Source: Burkholderiales bacterium (GTDB lineage Bacteria; Pseudomonadota; Gammaproteobacteria; Burkholderiales; SG8-41). Taken from it: a stretch of 64,000 nt of DNA. A program made the position numbers and the translations under genes. Positions 9,767 to 18,176 of this stretch are shown here, one piece after another. The notes beneath the pieces were generated by a model. The model saw only the letters and a list, made by a program, of their open reading frames with translations. It did not search any database and was not told the origin of the DNA. The stretch covers positions 1-64,000 of the forward strand of contig JAIETP010000004.1 in the NCBI GenBank assembly GCA_019744975.1. Direction: 5' to 3'. Each line of letters begins with the position of its first letter. The stretch's first letter is position 1.

Positions 9767-10978
9767 TCAGCGCAGCACCAGCCGCCACAAGGCCGTGATC
9801 TCCGCCGATCGCGCCGCATGCAGCGGATCGGTCGCGTCCTTGGCCTTGGGATGCATCGGCCGCGCCTCGCTGCGGCTTTTGACCTGCAATCCTGCCGCAT
9901 CGATCATGGCCAGCAGTTCCTCGCGCGTGCGCAGTCCCAGGTGTTCGGCGATGTCCGACATGATCAGCCAGCCCTCGCCTTCCGGCTCCAGATGTTCGGC
10001 CAATCCGGAAATGAAGGCGCGCAGCATCTTGCCGCCGGCGTCGTAGACCGCGCGTTCAATCGGTGCGCTGGGCGTGGAGGGTATCCACGGTGGATTGCAC
10101 ACGATCAGCGGCGCGCGACCGTCAGGAAACATGTCTTTTTCAACGACCTCGATCTGCGCATTCAGACCCAGTCGCGACACATTCTCGCGCGCGCAGGCCA
10201 GTGCGCGGGCATCGGTTTCGGTGGCGATGACCCTGGCCACGCCGCGTTTCGCCAGCACGGCGGCGAGCACACCCGTGCCGGTGCCGATGTCGAAGGCCAG
10301 CGTCATCGCGGGCAGGGTCGCCTGCGACACCAGCTTGACGTATTCACTGCGGATCGGCGCAAACACGCCGTAGTACGGATGAATGTGCGCCCCCAGCGCC
10401 GGCACATCGACGCCCTTTTTGCGCCATTCATGCGCGCCGATCAGGCCCAGCAGTTCACGCAGCGACACCACACTGGCCATGCCCTCGGGCGTGCCCCAGG
10501 CTTCGCGGCAGGCCAGCCGCACGTCGGGCGCACGGCTCAGCGGAATGCCGTAATCGGATTCCACCGGGATCAGCAGCATCGACAGGGTATGCGCGCGCTG
10601 CGCCTGCGCCTGGCGATGGCGGTGGAAGGCCGCGCCGGGAGTGGTGTCGGGCTCAGCCTGTTTGCGCCGGACCTTGCGCGGGCGGTCGATGCGGCGCATC
10701 AGCGCCTGCAGCATCTGGCGCGCGTTCTGGAAATCGCTGCGCCACAGCAACGCGGTGCCTTCGGCAGCCAGGCGATAGGCTGAATCGGCAGTCATGGTGT
10801 CATCGGCCACCACCACGCGTTTCGGCGGTGCTGCGCCGCTTTCGGAGCGCCAGCGCGCGGAACGGTCTTCAGTGCCGTCGTTGAAATGGATTTGTGGATA
10901 TTCGGTCAAGGCAAAACTTTCATCGGTCGCCTCATCGGTCGCCTCATCGGTCGCGACAAGCGCCGCAGGCCGGAGCAT
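9767..10978 (-). CDS. Class I SAM-dependent methyltransferase (HemK/PrmC-like)
   Basis: A 403-residue protein if started at ATG 10978; an in-frame TTG at 11026 would add 16 residues. The C-terminal half is a Rossmann methyltransferase with motif I DIGTGTGVLA and motif IV NPPWIPS. NPPW-type motifs are used by enzymes that methylate amide or amino nitrogens, such as PrmC. The N-terminal 150 residues are basic and unassigned. The start region contains a triple repeat encoding ATDEATDEATDE (10922-10960). Substrate is unknown. Confidence 0.8.
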   Translation of the reverse strand: MLRPAALVATDEATDEATDESFALTEYPQIHFNDGTEDRSARWRSESGAAPPKRVVVADDTMTADSAYRLAAEGTALLWRSDFQNARQMLQALMRRIDRPRKVRRKQAEPDTTPGAAFHRHRQAQAQRAHTLSMLLIPVESDYGIPLSRAPDVRLACREAWGTPEGMASVVSLRELLGLIGAHEWRKKGVDVPALGAHIHPYYGVFAPIRSEYVKLVSQATLPAMTLAFDIGTGTGVLAAVLAKRGVARVIATETDARALACARENVSRLGLNAQIEVVEKDMFPDGRAPLIVCNPPWIPSTPSAPIERAVYDAGGKMLRAFISGLAEHLEPEGEGWLIMSDIAEHLGLRTREELLAMIDAAGLQVKSRSEARPMHPKAKDATDPLHAARSAEITALWRLVLR

Positions 10979-11046
10979 AACAGGCTGCGGCGCCGATAAA
11001 AAAAGGGGTCGGACGGCCCCTTTCAATGGTTGATCTTTACAAAATA

Positions 11047-11109
11047 CATAACCCCGTTCGGGCTGAGCCTGTCGAAGCCCTGCCCTTCGACAAGCTCAGG
11101 GCGAACGGA
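11047..11109. repeat. REP-like inverted repeat
   Basis: Inverted copies of a sequence built on TTCGGGCTGAGCCTGTCGAA and CTTCGACAAGCTCAGGGCGAA flank a short centre. This is a common dispersed intergenic repeat in beta- and gammaproteobacteria. A related copy lies at 49251-49325. It may act as a transcript end for the gene at 11137-12123. Confidence 0.75.
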
Positions 11110-11136
11110 TTGGGTTTATAGAAAAATTCGACGATA

Positions 11137-12123
11137 TTATTTCGCCAGCCCAAGATCAACCAGCACGGCCTTCATCGATGCGTAATCCTGCTCGAGATCC
11201 TTGGTGAATTGCGCGCTGCCGGCGAACACATTGGACCAGATATTTTTTTCCAGCTCCTCCTTCCATTCCGGCGCTTCGGTGGATTTGCGCAGCACGCCTT
11301 CCCAGTACGCCACTTGCTGCGGCGTCAGGCCCTTGGGCGCGAATATCGAGCGCCACGCGCCAAAAGTGAAATCCGCGCCCTGCTCCTTCCAGGTCGGCAC
11401 CGCGGCAAACGCTCCGGGGAAACGTTGTGCCGAGGTGATGCCGATCACACGCAAACGGCCCGCGGCAACATGCGCCGCAACGTTGCCGGCAGCCGTGGTC
11501 ACCAGGTCGACATGGCCGCCGAGCAGGTTGGTCACCGCATCGGCAGAACCCTTGAAGGCCACCACCTTCAGGTCGCGCGCGCTGCCACCAATGGTTTTCA
11601 TCAGCACGCCGGCGGCGATATGGTTGTGGCTGCCGAGCAGCGGCGAAAAGGCAATGGTCACTGACTTCGGGTCCTTGCGCAGGCGGTCGATCAGATCCTT
11701 GCCGGTTTTGAGGCTGGAGTCAGCCGCGACCGCGAACACCGTGTAATCGTCAAACAGCGAAGCCACCGCCGTCAGATCGGAATGGCGCAATGCGCTGGAG
11801 CCGACGATGTGATTGGTCAGGATGGCAGGCCCGGCAACCACCAGATAATGCGGATCGGCGTTGCGTTGTTGTACATAGGTATAGGCAATGCTGCCGCCGC
11901 CACCCGACCGGTTGTTGATGCTCAGCGTCACCGGCAACAGCTTGTTGGCGAGGATGATGCGCTCAAGACTGCGCGCGGTTTTGTCATTGCTGCCGCCCGG
12001 TGGATTGGGCACGACGATTTCGACGTTTTTGCTGGGTGACCAGCCTTGGGCGCCGGCGATGGCGGCAACTCCTGCCAGTACGGCGGCGATACCGAATTGC
12101 ATGAATACACGTGCGTATTGCAT
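11137..12123 (-). CDS. Bug/TctC-family periplasmic substrate-binding protein
   Basis: A 328-residue extracytoplasmic binding protein of the tripartite tricarboxylate (TctC/Bug) type, with a signal peptide cleaved after IAGA near residue 25. Recognisable stretches are KNVEIVVPNPPGGSNDKTAR, LPVTLSINNRSGGGGSIAY and DLVTTAAGNVAAHVAAGRLR. ATG 12123 is preceded by GAGGAGG. No membrane components (TctA/TctB) lie nearby, as is usual for the many orphan Bug proteins of Burkholderiales. It follows the UGSC selenoprotein by 65 bases on the same strand and is probably in one operon with it and the gene at 12933-13970. Its ligand may be the substrate of that operon. Confidence 0.9.
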   Translation of the reverse strand: MQYARVFMQFGIAAVLAGVAAIAGAQGWSPSKNVEIVVPNPPGGSNDKTARSLERIILANKLLPVTLSINNRSGGGGSIAYTYVQQRNADPHYLVVAGPAILTNHIVGSSALRHSDLTAVASLFDDYTVFAVAADSSLKTGKDLIDRLRKDPKSVTIAFSPLLGSHNHIAAGVLMKTIGGSARDLKVVAFKGSADAVTNLLGGHVDLVTTAAGNVAAHVAAGRLRVIGITSAQRFPGAFAAVPTWKEQGADFTFGAWRSIFAPKGLTPQQVAYWEGVLRKSTEAPEWKEELEKNIWSNVFAGSAQFTKDLEQDYASMKAVLVDLGLAK

Positions 12124-12188
12124 GGCTTCCTCCTCAGGACCACACATCGGCGGGAGGGCCGGCGGCCCTCCCGTGCAAGAACCCGCTG

Positions 12189-12728
12189 TTATTTGCTGCC
12201 TTGCCCGTTCATCAGCAGATCCACCACCTGCGGCGTGATTTCCGCCGCGCGCTGGTCCATCTGTTCCGGCGTCAGATTGGCAATCGGATGCGGCAGCACC
12301 AGGAATTTGAAATCCGGCACGCCCCATGTCCTTGCCATCGCCTTGCCCGTCACCGTAAATACATGCGTCACGATCGACGCCGACGGTACACCCTGCTGTT
12401 CAAACATTATGCTGTCGAGCACACTGCCCGAGCTGCATGACCCTCAATCACCGACGCCTGCGACGACGATGTCGCAGTTGGCTTTGTAGTCTTCGATCAT
12501 CTCCGGACTGGGCGCCGAGCCGGAGCTTTTCTTTTTGCGGATCACATGCGTTTTCGCGCCGTGTTCACGCTCGAGGATGCCGGCGACACGCAGCAGGATC
12601 TGGTCGGAGTTGTGTTTGGTGTTGTCGACCAGGCCGATGCGCAGGCCCTTCAGCGATTTCGGCCGCGGCACAAAATTGATCGTGCGACCTTTCACTTCAG
12701 TGGTGGGATCATAGATCTGGATGCTCAT
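12189..12728 (-). CDS. UGSC-family selenoprotein (in-frame UGA at codon 95)
   Basis: A 179-residue protein if the TGA at complement 12444-12446 is read as selenocysteine. The reading frame continues unbroken through the TGA and gives GVGD-U-GSCSSGS, the U-G-S-C signature after which the family is named. The C-terminal half holds FEQQGVPSASIVTHVF, WGVPDF and LPHPIANLTPEQMDQRAAE. AAGGAGG precedes ATG 12728. A hairpin with a GU-containing loop follows the UGA. The active site is presumably redox, using Sec95 and Cys98. The gene sits between a Bug protein and a conserved unknown on the same strand. The alternative, two separate ORFs or a pseudogene, is unlikely because the motif spans the codon. 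Confidence 0.88.
12411..12433 (-). promoter_or_regulatory. Putative bacterial SECIS element of the UGSC gene
   Basis: Read on the minus strand, the mRNA behind the UGA folds as GCU/AGC outer pairs and GGGC/GCUC inner pairs around the loop AGUGU. The loop starts 19 bases after the UGA, and its second base is G. Known bacterial SECIS elements have an apical loop about 16-37 bases from the UGA with G in one of the first two positions. The stem is short and has a small bulge. Confidence 0.55.
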
Positions 12729-12740
12729 ATCGACCTCCTT

Positions 12741-12768
12741 AAAAATATAAATAAAAACAAATACTTAC
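12741..12768. repeat. Recurring AT-rich motif upstream of the UGSC gene
   Basis: On the minus strand it reads AAGTATTTGTTTTTATT and then runs into the AAGGAGG ribosome site of the gene at 12728. Near copies lie at 20784, 32374, 49355 and 55601, mostly within tens of bases of a start codon. Confidence 0.6.
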
Positions 12769-12775
12769 AACATTT

Positions 12776-12860
12776 GTCATTCCGGACGCGCAAGGCGCGA
12801 TCCGGAATCCAGTGGTCTCGCCAGCACCGTTGCTGGACTCCGGCTTGCGCCGGAGTGACG
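12776..12860. repeat. Dispersed palindromic repeat (GTCATTCCGG family)
   Basis: An imperfect inverted repeat: GTCATTCCGGACGCGCAAGG on the left and TCCGGCTTGCGCCGGAGTGA on the right, both pointing inward. A second member of the same family lies at 17130-17214. Weak traces of the CTCTGTGGC repeat follow at about 12879-12925. Confidence 0.8.
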
Positions 12861-12932
12861 AAACCCAGGATGGGTTTTCTCTGTGACCTCTGTGGCTAAT
12901 GTTTTTGGGTTATCTCTGTGGCAAAAAGATTT

Positions 12933-13970
12933 TCAGTATTTCTTGATTTCCCGCGTGACACTCTGCGAACCGTTTTTGCCGCCCCAGCCTGGAATATAGG
13001 CTGATTGCACACCGGCACGGCCGCCGGCGGCGATCACCAGCAAATCCTGCGGCGTCTCGACCAGCGGTATCAGTGTTTTTTCGGTTTCAGCGGTAATCGG
13101 GCCCGGATGGATGTTCGCGCGCTGCAGGTCGGCCAATTTCGATTGGGTGTTTTCGAACACGTATTTCTGCACGTCTTCGCGCGACCAGCCGGCCTTTTTC
13201 ATGATTTCCTGATGTTCACCGGCAAACACCATCGCGTACTGCGGCTGGCGGTTGGTGCCTGCCGAGATGCGCATCTGCGCGCAGGCGGTGGTCAGCACGC
13301 CTTCGGGGGTCGCACTGAGGCCGTTCGAATACTGGTGCGGCGCGAAGGCGGCAAACACCGTCACCGCGTTCTGGTCGGGGCGGAAACCGCGCGTGGTGTG
13401 AAACGCCGGCCAGGGACTGTCCTGCTCGTTCTCGGCGATGCAGAAGGTGTATTTGCCGGCATGGCCCAAGCTGCTGCGGTCCAGTACGCCGGGCGTGGTG
13501 CCAATCACGTTTTGCATCATCAGGCGGATGGCGCGGCCGATGGTGGCGTTGGCGCGCCAGCCCTGGCCGAACAGGTTGTCGCCGTTATTGATATTCAGCT
13601 GCTTCGCGATCGGGCCGTTGACCAGCATGAACACCGCAGCACCGCCGGTGCTGGTCGCCGGACCGTGGTAACCGTATTTGGCATCGGCCAGCGCTTCGAC
13701 CGCGGCCGCAATCACCGGCATGTATTCGGGTTTGCAGCCGGCCATCACGGCATTGATCGCAACTTTCTCGGCAGTCACCGAAACCTGGCGGTTTTCGATG
13801 AAGGCGAGCTGGTGTTCGGGCTTGAGGTTGGCGGCCTCGAGCATCGCGGTAATGCGCTCCGCCGTCGGCGGAATTACCGGCATGCCGTCGGTCCAGCCGT
13901 TGGCATAACAGAGCTCAATGGCACTGCCGAGGTCTTCGACGGTGTGCGTCCTTGATTTCAGTGCAAGCAT
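12933..13970 (-). CDS. Conserved protein of unknown function, first gene of the UGSC operon
   Basis: A 345-residue soluble protein with no signal peptide and no family I can name. Conserved-looking stretches are LCYANGWTDGMPVIPPT near the start, a glycine-rich GYHGPATSTGGAAVFMLVNG near residue 105, and VIAAGGRAGVQSAYIPGWGG near the end. Six cysteines are scattered, with no CxxC. It lies 204 bases upstream of the UGSC selenoprotein on the same strand; the gap holds a dispersed repeat and the AT-rich motif, so the downstream genes may also have their own promoter. A metabolic enzyme working with the selenoprotein is plausible but unproven. Confidence 0.7.
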   Translation of the reverse strand: MLALKSRTHTVEDLGSAIELCYANGWTDGMPVIPPTAERITAMLEAANLKPEHQLAFIENRQVSVTAEKVAINAVMAGCKPEYMPVIAAAVEALADAKYGYHGPATSTGGAAVFMLVNGPIAKQLNINNGDNLFGQGWRANATIGRAIRLMMQNVIGTTPGVLDRSSLGHAGKYTFCIAENEQDSPWPAFHTTRGFRPDQNAVTVFAAFAPHQYSNGLSATPEGVLTTACAQMRISAGTNRQPQYAMVFAGEHQEIMKKAGWSREDVQKYVFENTQSKLADLQRANIHPGPITAETEKTLIPLVETPQDLLVIAAGGRAGVQSAYIPGWGGKNGSQSVTREIKKY

Positions 13971-14152
13971 GCAGCTCCTCCGGGTGATTCCGGTCTGGCG
14001 CCGGAAATGACAGCAGCCAGTCTAACCCAATCCCGGGGTGCCGCTTTTGCACGTTCCAGATGGTGATGCACCCCGCCCCGTCGCAGCGGAGTGACTGGCC
14101 GGGAGGGCAACTCTGGTAACGTGGCAGCCGCCAATCACCTTCAGACCCGCCC

Positions 14153-14479
14153 ATGACCGAAATTTTTTTCCTGATCCTGTTCGCCGCGCTCGGCTGGCTG
14201 TGGTGGGACAGCATGCAGGCGCGTGAAACCGCGGTCGCCGCGGCGCGTGCCGCCTGTGAAGCCGAGGGTCTGCTGTTCCTTGATGACACCGTCGGCATTG
14301 CCGGGATCAAACCGGCACGCAACGCCGATGGCCGTCTGCTGCTGCAGCGGGCCTATGATTTCGAGTTCAGCGATACCGGCGACAACCGGATCAAAGGCAG
14401 CGTGGTCATGCTCGGGCGTCGAGTCTTGCTGCTCAACCTGAAACCACGGCCTCTGGCCACGGTCACTACCTTGCACTAG
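14153..14479 (+). CDS. DUF3301 membrane-anchored protein
   Basis: A 108-residue protein starting with one membrane helix (TEIFFLILFAALGWLWWDSM) followed by a cytoplasmic part with ARAACEAEGLLFLDDTV and LQRAYDFEFSDTGDNR. This is the pattern of DUF3301, common in beta- and gammaproteobacteria and without known function. It is divergent from the gene at 12933-13970, sharing a 182-base gap. Confidence 0.85.
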   Translation: MTEIFFLILFAALGWLWWDSMQARETAVAAARAACEAEGLLFLDDTVGIAGIKPARNADGRLLLQRAYDFEFSDTGDNRIKGSVVMLGRRVLLLNLKPRPLATVTTLH

Positions 14480-14578
14480 TACCGCCCTCTCATGGTGCGC
14501 CCGCACCAGCGCCGTGCGTCACCCCTCTGGAACAACTTATGCTTGAATCAGGACAACCATTTCGACAGGAGGCTGACC

Positions 14579-15001
14579 ATGCTCGACCGAACCGTCACCA
14601 AGTTTTCACACGTCAAACCCGGGGATACCGATTTCCGGTCTGATGGACTGCGGGATTTCTTCATTTACCGCGACCTTGGCATCGCCGATGCCACCGCCGG
14701 CAAGGTCATCGCCCAACTGGTACGCGCCAACAAGGCTCCGGAAAAGGGCACCGGATGGCATCGTCATGAGGCGCAATTCCACATCGTCATCATGCTGAAA
14801 GGCTGGGCCAAATTCATGTACGAGGACAAGGAAACCCTGGTCAGCGCCGGCGACTGCGTACACCAGCGCCCGGGCATCGTGCATTACCTGTTCGATTATT
14901 CACCGGACATGGAATACCTGGAAATCGTCGGTCCTGCGGATTTCACCTCCATCGACATGCCCGCGCCAGCCGCGGTGCCCGCACCCAAACCTTGGAAATA
15001 A
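14579..15001 (+). CDS. Single-domain cupin
   Basis: A 140-residue protein with one cupin barrel. Motif 1 contains GTGWHRHEAQFHIVIMLKGWAKF with the metal-binding His pair, and motif 2 contains AGDCVHQRPGIVHYLFDYSPD. It ends in a proline/alanine tail. ATG 14579 is preceded by AGGAGG; an upstream in-frame start at 14492 lacks such a site. Small cupins of this type often bind a transition metal and may be sensors or minor dioxygenases. The substrate cannot be told. Confidence 0.83.
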   Translation: MLDRTVTKFSHVKPGDTDFRSDGLRDFFIYRDLGIADATAGKVIAQLVRANKAPEKGTGWHRHEAQFHIVIMLKGWAKFMYEDKETLVSAGDCVHQRPGIVHYLFDYSPDMEYLEIVGPADFTSIDMPAPAAVPAPKPWK

Positions 15002-15052
15002 TGCGGCCGTAGATGAGACGCCTGGAAGTAAGGATTTGAGGGATCGCTCTCC

Positions 15053-15709
15053 TCAGAACTCCATGTCGAGTTCTTCGATGTCATCGTGTTCGAGTTTGGC
15101 GGCGTCTATCCACTCGACCATTTCCGGCATGGCCATGATGGTATCGCAGTACGCCGCGCACTCCTTGTCCAGGGCGACATGGTAGGTACGGAAACGGGTG
15201 GCCACCGGTGCATACATCGCATCGGCCAGGCAACGCTTTTTGCCGAACAGGAAAGGGCCGCCGTATTCATCCAGGCATTCGTGCCAGATCGCGGTGATGC
15301 GCTCGATGTCGCCGCGGGCCTTGGACCAGATCTTGTAATTCGGGAAATCCCCCTTCAGGTTCATCGGCAGCGCCGAGCGCAGGCTGCTGAAGCCGGAATG
15401 CATCTCCCCGGACACCGCGCGGCAATGCGCTCGCGCCGCGCGGGTCGCCGGCAGCAAACCGCTTTTGGGTTTGATTTCATTGAGGTATTCGGCGATCGCC
15501 AGGGTATCCCAGACCTTGATGCCGGCGTGGTTCAGGCAGGGTACGAGAATCGACGGCGAGATCAGCAGCAGTTCACGGCGGGCATCGGCATCGTCCGGCG
15601 ACACCACGACCTCCTTGAATTCCAGACCGGCAAAACGCGCCAGCAGCCAGCCGCGCAGCGACCACGATGAATAATTTTTGCTGCTGATGCTCAGTGTGGC
15701 TTGCGCCAT
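15053..15709 (-). CDS. Glutathione S-transferase family protein
   Basis: A 218-residue protein with an N-terminal thioredoxin-like domain (about 1-80) and an all-helical C-terminal domain. The start, LSISSKNYSSWSLRGWLLARFAG, carries the serines used as catalytic residues by many bacterial GSTs. PSILVPCLNHAG supplies the cis-proline of the glutathione site, and DTLAIAEYLNE follows. GGAGG lies 9 bases before ATG 15709, so this start was chosen over one 14 codons upstream. It converges with the cupin gene. Confidence 0.87.
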   Translation of the reverse strand: MAQATLSISSKNYSSWSLRGWLLARFAGLEFKEVVVSPDDADARRELLLISPSILVPCLNHAGIKVWDTLAIAEYLNEIKPKSGLLPATRAARAHCRAVSGEMHSGFSSLRSALPMNLKGDFPNYKIWSKARGDIERITAIWHECLDEYGGPFLFGKKRCLADAMYAPVATRFRTYHVALDKECAAYCDTIMAMPEMVEWIDAAKLEHDDIEELDMEF

Positions 15710-15886
15710 GATGCCCAACCTCCATGCAAAGACACGCCCGGATGCACCCATAGGGTGCCTTCCAGCGCGTATCAGCGCAATTCTTTAGCAGGAGTCATGC
15801 CATGCAAAATTTCCCGCTGGCGCAGATATTGCGTAAGAATACGGGCAAGCCCGGAAGGCAGCCGAATAAAAGAATCGAATGACCCC

Positions 15887-17104
15887 ATGATCTACAGTGC
15901 CTACCAGACGCAGGAATACGTACTCAACCCGATGCGGGAAGCCGCAATGATGGCGGCACCAATGTTCCTCGGTTACGGGGCCGGCGCCGGGTGCTTTCAT
16001 CCGCTGCGCCGCATCGCGGCCGCCTGCGAAGTCTTCACCCTGGCCCGCCTGACCCACAAACGTCCGGACTTCGGCATTGCATCCGTGGTCTCCGGCAAGC
16101 GTGAACTGGCAGTCACCGAAGAAATCGTCCACAGCACCCCGTTCGCTACGCTGCTGCGCTTTCGCAAGGACACGCCGTCGCCGCAGCCGCGGGTGCTGAT
16201 TGTCGCCCCGATGTCGGGGCACTTTGCGACACTGCTGCGCGAAACCGCGCGCACCATGTTGCGTGACCACGACGTCTACATCACCGACTGGCACAACGCG
16301 CGCGACGTGCCGGTGGAAGCTGGCCGTTTCGGCATTGACGAATACATCGATCACATCATCGAGTTCCTCAATGTGATGGGACCGGGATCGCATCTGGTCT
16401 CGATCTGCCAGCCCTGCGTTGAAGCGCTGGCAGCGGTGGCGGTGATGTCCGAGGACAAACATCCGGCGACGCCGGCCAGCCTGACACTGATGGCAGGACC
16501 AATCGACTGTCGCGTCAATCCGACCGGGGTCAACGAACTGGCGGTCAGCAAACCGATCCACTGGTTCGAGCACAATCTGATTGAACATGTGCCGGTGCAG
16601 TTTGCCGGCGGACGACGGCGGGTCTACCCCGGCTTCGTGCAGCTTTCCGCCTTCCTCAACATGAATTTGCAGCGGCATATCAAGTCGTTCAAGGACTATT
16701 ACCAGCAGATCGTCGACGGCGACCATGAAAAGGCGGCTGCGACGCGGCGTTTTTACGAGGAATATTTCGCGGTATCGGACCTGCACGCCGAGTTCTACTT
16801 GGAGACCGTAAAACTGGTGTTCCAGGAACACGCGCTGGCGCTGGGCAAACTGACGTACCGCGAACGCGTCATCAACCCGAAGGCGATCCGCCGCACCGCG
16901 CTGCTGACAGTCGAAGGCGAACGCGACGACATCTGCGCGCTGGGCCAGACGCTGGCGGCGCAGGACCTGTGCTCACGCCTGCCGCAGTACCTGCGCACCC
17001 ACTACGTGCAGGCGGGGGTCGGCCACTATGGGGTATTCAGCGGCAAACGCTGGGAGCGTCAGGTGTATCCGACGGTGCGGGATGTGATCTACTCATCAGA
17101 ATAG
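15887..17104 (+). CDS. phaZ: Intracellular polyhydroxyalkanoate depolymerase
   Basis: A 405-residue cytoplasmic esterase of the intracellular PHB depolymerase family, which breaks stored polyhydroxybutyrate into hydroxybutyrate units. The catalytic cysteine is in HLVSICQPCVEA, replacing the serine of ordinary lipase boxes, as in the Ralstonia enzymes. A downstream acid (EGERDDICALGQ) and His (GVGHYGVFSGKRW) complete the triad. Length and ends match the family. ATG 15887 fits these lengths; the longer upstream frame runs into the GST promoter. The 3-hydroxybutyrate dehydrogenase lies convergently just downstream. Confidence 0.93.
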   Translation: MIYSAYQTQEYVLNPMREAAMMAAPMFLGYGAGAGCFHPLRRIAAACEVFTLARLTHKRPDFGIASVVSGKRELAVTEEIVHSTPFATLLRFRKDTPSPQPRVLIVAPMSGHFATLLRETARTMLRDHDVYITDWHNARDVPVEAGRFGIDEYIDHIIEFLNVMGPGSHLVSICQPCVEALAAVAVMSEDKHPATPASLTLMAGPIDCRVNPTGVNELAVSKPIHWFEHNLIEHVPVQFAGGRRRVYPGFVQLSAFLNMNLQRHIKSFKDYYQQIVDGDHEKAAATRRFYEEYFAVSDLHAEFYLETVKLVFQEHALALGKLTYRERVINPKAIRRTALLTVEGERDDICALGQTLAAQDLCSRLPQYLRTHYVQAGVGHYGVFSGKRWERQVYPTVRDVIYSSE

Positions 17105-17129
17105 CCAGCGGCTCTTTATCCGAAGAGCC

Positions 17130-17214
17130 GTCACCCCGGCGAAAGCCGGGGTCCAGCAAACAACCTCATATTGAGTGATTACCGTTCTGGATTCCGGCTT
17201 TCGCCGGAATGACG
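17130..17214. repeat. Dispersed palindromic repeat (GTCATTCCGG family), second copy
   Basis: Inverted arms GTCACCCCGGCGAAAGCCGG and TTCCGGCTTTCGCCGGAATG, same family as 12776-12860. It fills the gap between the convergent phaZ and dehydrogenase genes and may end both transcripts. Confidence 0.8.
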
Positions 17215-17229
17215 AACCTTTTTTGGTGA

Positions 17230-18012
17230 CTACTGCGCGGTCCAGCCCCCGTCAATCGCCTGCAGCGTCCCGGTAATCGACGTCGCATCGTCGCTCGCCA
17301 GGAAACACGCCAGCGCCGCCACCTGCTCCACCGTCACGAACTGCTTGGTCGGCTGCGCGGCCAGCAGCACGTCGCTGACCACCTGCGCTTCGGTGATACC
17401 GCGCGCCCTGGCGGTATCCGGGATCTGCTTTTCCACCAGCGGTGTCAGCACATAACCCGGGCAGATCGCATTGCAGGTGATGCCGAAGGTCGCGGTTTCC
17501 AGCGCGACGGTTTTGGTCAGTCCCGCGACGCCGTGTTTTGCCGCGACATAGGCCGACTTGAAGGGAGAGGCCACCAGCGCATGGGCGGATGCGATGTTGA
17601 TGATGCGCCCCCATTTTTTCTGTTTCATGCCGGGTACCGCATGGCGGATGGTGTGGAACAGCGCCACCAGATTGATGGCGATGATGGCGTCCCATTTTTC
17701 CGGCGGAAACTCCTCGACCGGCGACACGAACTGGATGCCGGCGTTGTTGACCAGGATGTCCACGCCGCCGAACGCGGCCGCCGCTTTTTCCATCATCGCC
17801 GCGATGGACGCGGGTTGGCTCATGTCGGCGCCGTTGTAGAGCACCGTGACGCCATGCTCGCGCGCGATGCGGCTGCGCAGAGCTTCAATGTCGGCGCCGT
17901 TACCGAGACCGTTCAGCATGATGTTGACGCCGCGCGCGGCCAGAGCCTCGGCCACACCCAGCCCGATACCGCTGGTGGATCCGGTGACGACGGCACCTCT
18001 ACCTTTCAGCAT
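17230..18012 (-). CDS. bdhA: 3-hydroxybutyrate dehydrogenase
   Basis: A 260-residue short-chain dehydrogenase that oxidises (R)-3-hydroxybutyrate to acetoacetate with NAD. The cofactor motif is TGSTSGIGLG near residue 10, followed by NNAGIQFVSPVEEFP. The catalytic residues are in INIASAHALVASPFKSAYVAAKHG (Ser, Tyr, Lys). The C-terminal substrate lid QPTKQFVTVEQVAALACFL is typical of the enzyme. The location next to phaZ supports a role in PHB use. Confidence 0.92.
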   Translation of the reverse strand: MLKGRGAVVTGSTSGIGLGVAEALAARGVNIMLNGLGNGADIEALRSRIAREHGVTVLYNGADMSQPASIAAMMEKAAAAFGGVDILVNNAGIQFVSPVEEFPPEKWDAIIAINLVALFHTIRHAVPGMKQKKWGRIINIASAHALVASPFKSAYVAAKHGVAGLTKTVALETATFGITCNAICPGYVLTPLVEKQIPDTARARGITEAQVVSDVLLAAQPTKQFVTVEQVAALACFLASDDATSITGTLQAIDGGWTAQ

Positions 18013-18110
18013 GACGATCTCTCCGATTTACGCGAATGAAGGATGCGAATCAGTGTAAAGCTACGCAAAATACGGGCCAGCCGCCAGAGTCTGTAAGCAT
18101 TGCGCCCGAA

Positions 18111-18158
18111 AATGAAAAGGCCGACAGGCCGCCCCATTGCGGGAACCGCCTGCCGACC
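18111..18158 (-). terminator. Rho-independent terminator of the peroxiredoxin gene
   Basis: On the minus strand an 11-bp stem GGTCGGCAGGC/GCCTGTCGGCC (18119-18158, with two G-U pairs in RNA) is followed by TTTTCATT (18111-18118). It lies about 20 bases after the stop of the selenoprotein peroxiredoxin. Confidence 0.75.
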
Positions 18159-18176
18159 CGGACCTGCCATCTTCGC

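Noticed and set aside
12189-12728. Two separate short genes or a frameshifted pseudogene instead of one selenoprotein
   Set aside because: The frame is the same on both sides of the TGA and the conserved motif U-G-S-C spans it; no frameshift is needed.
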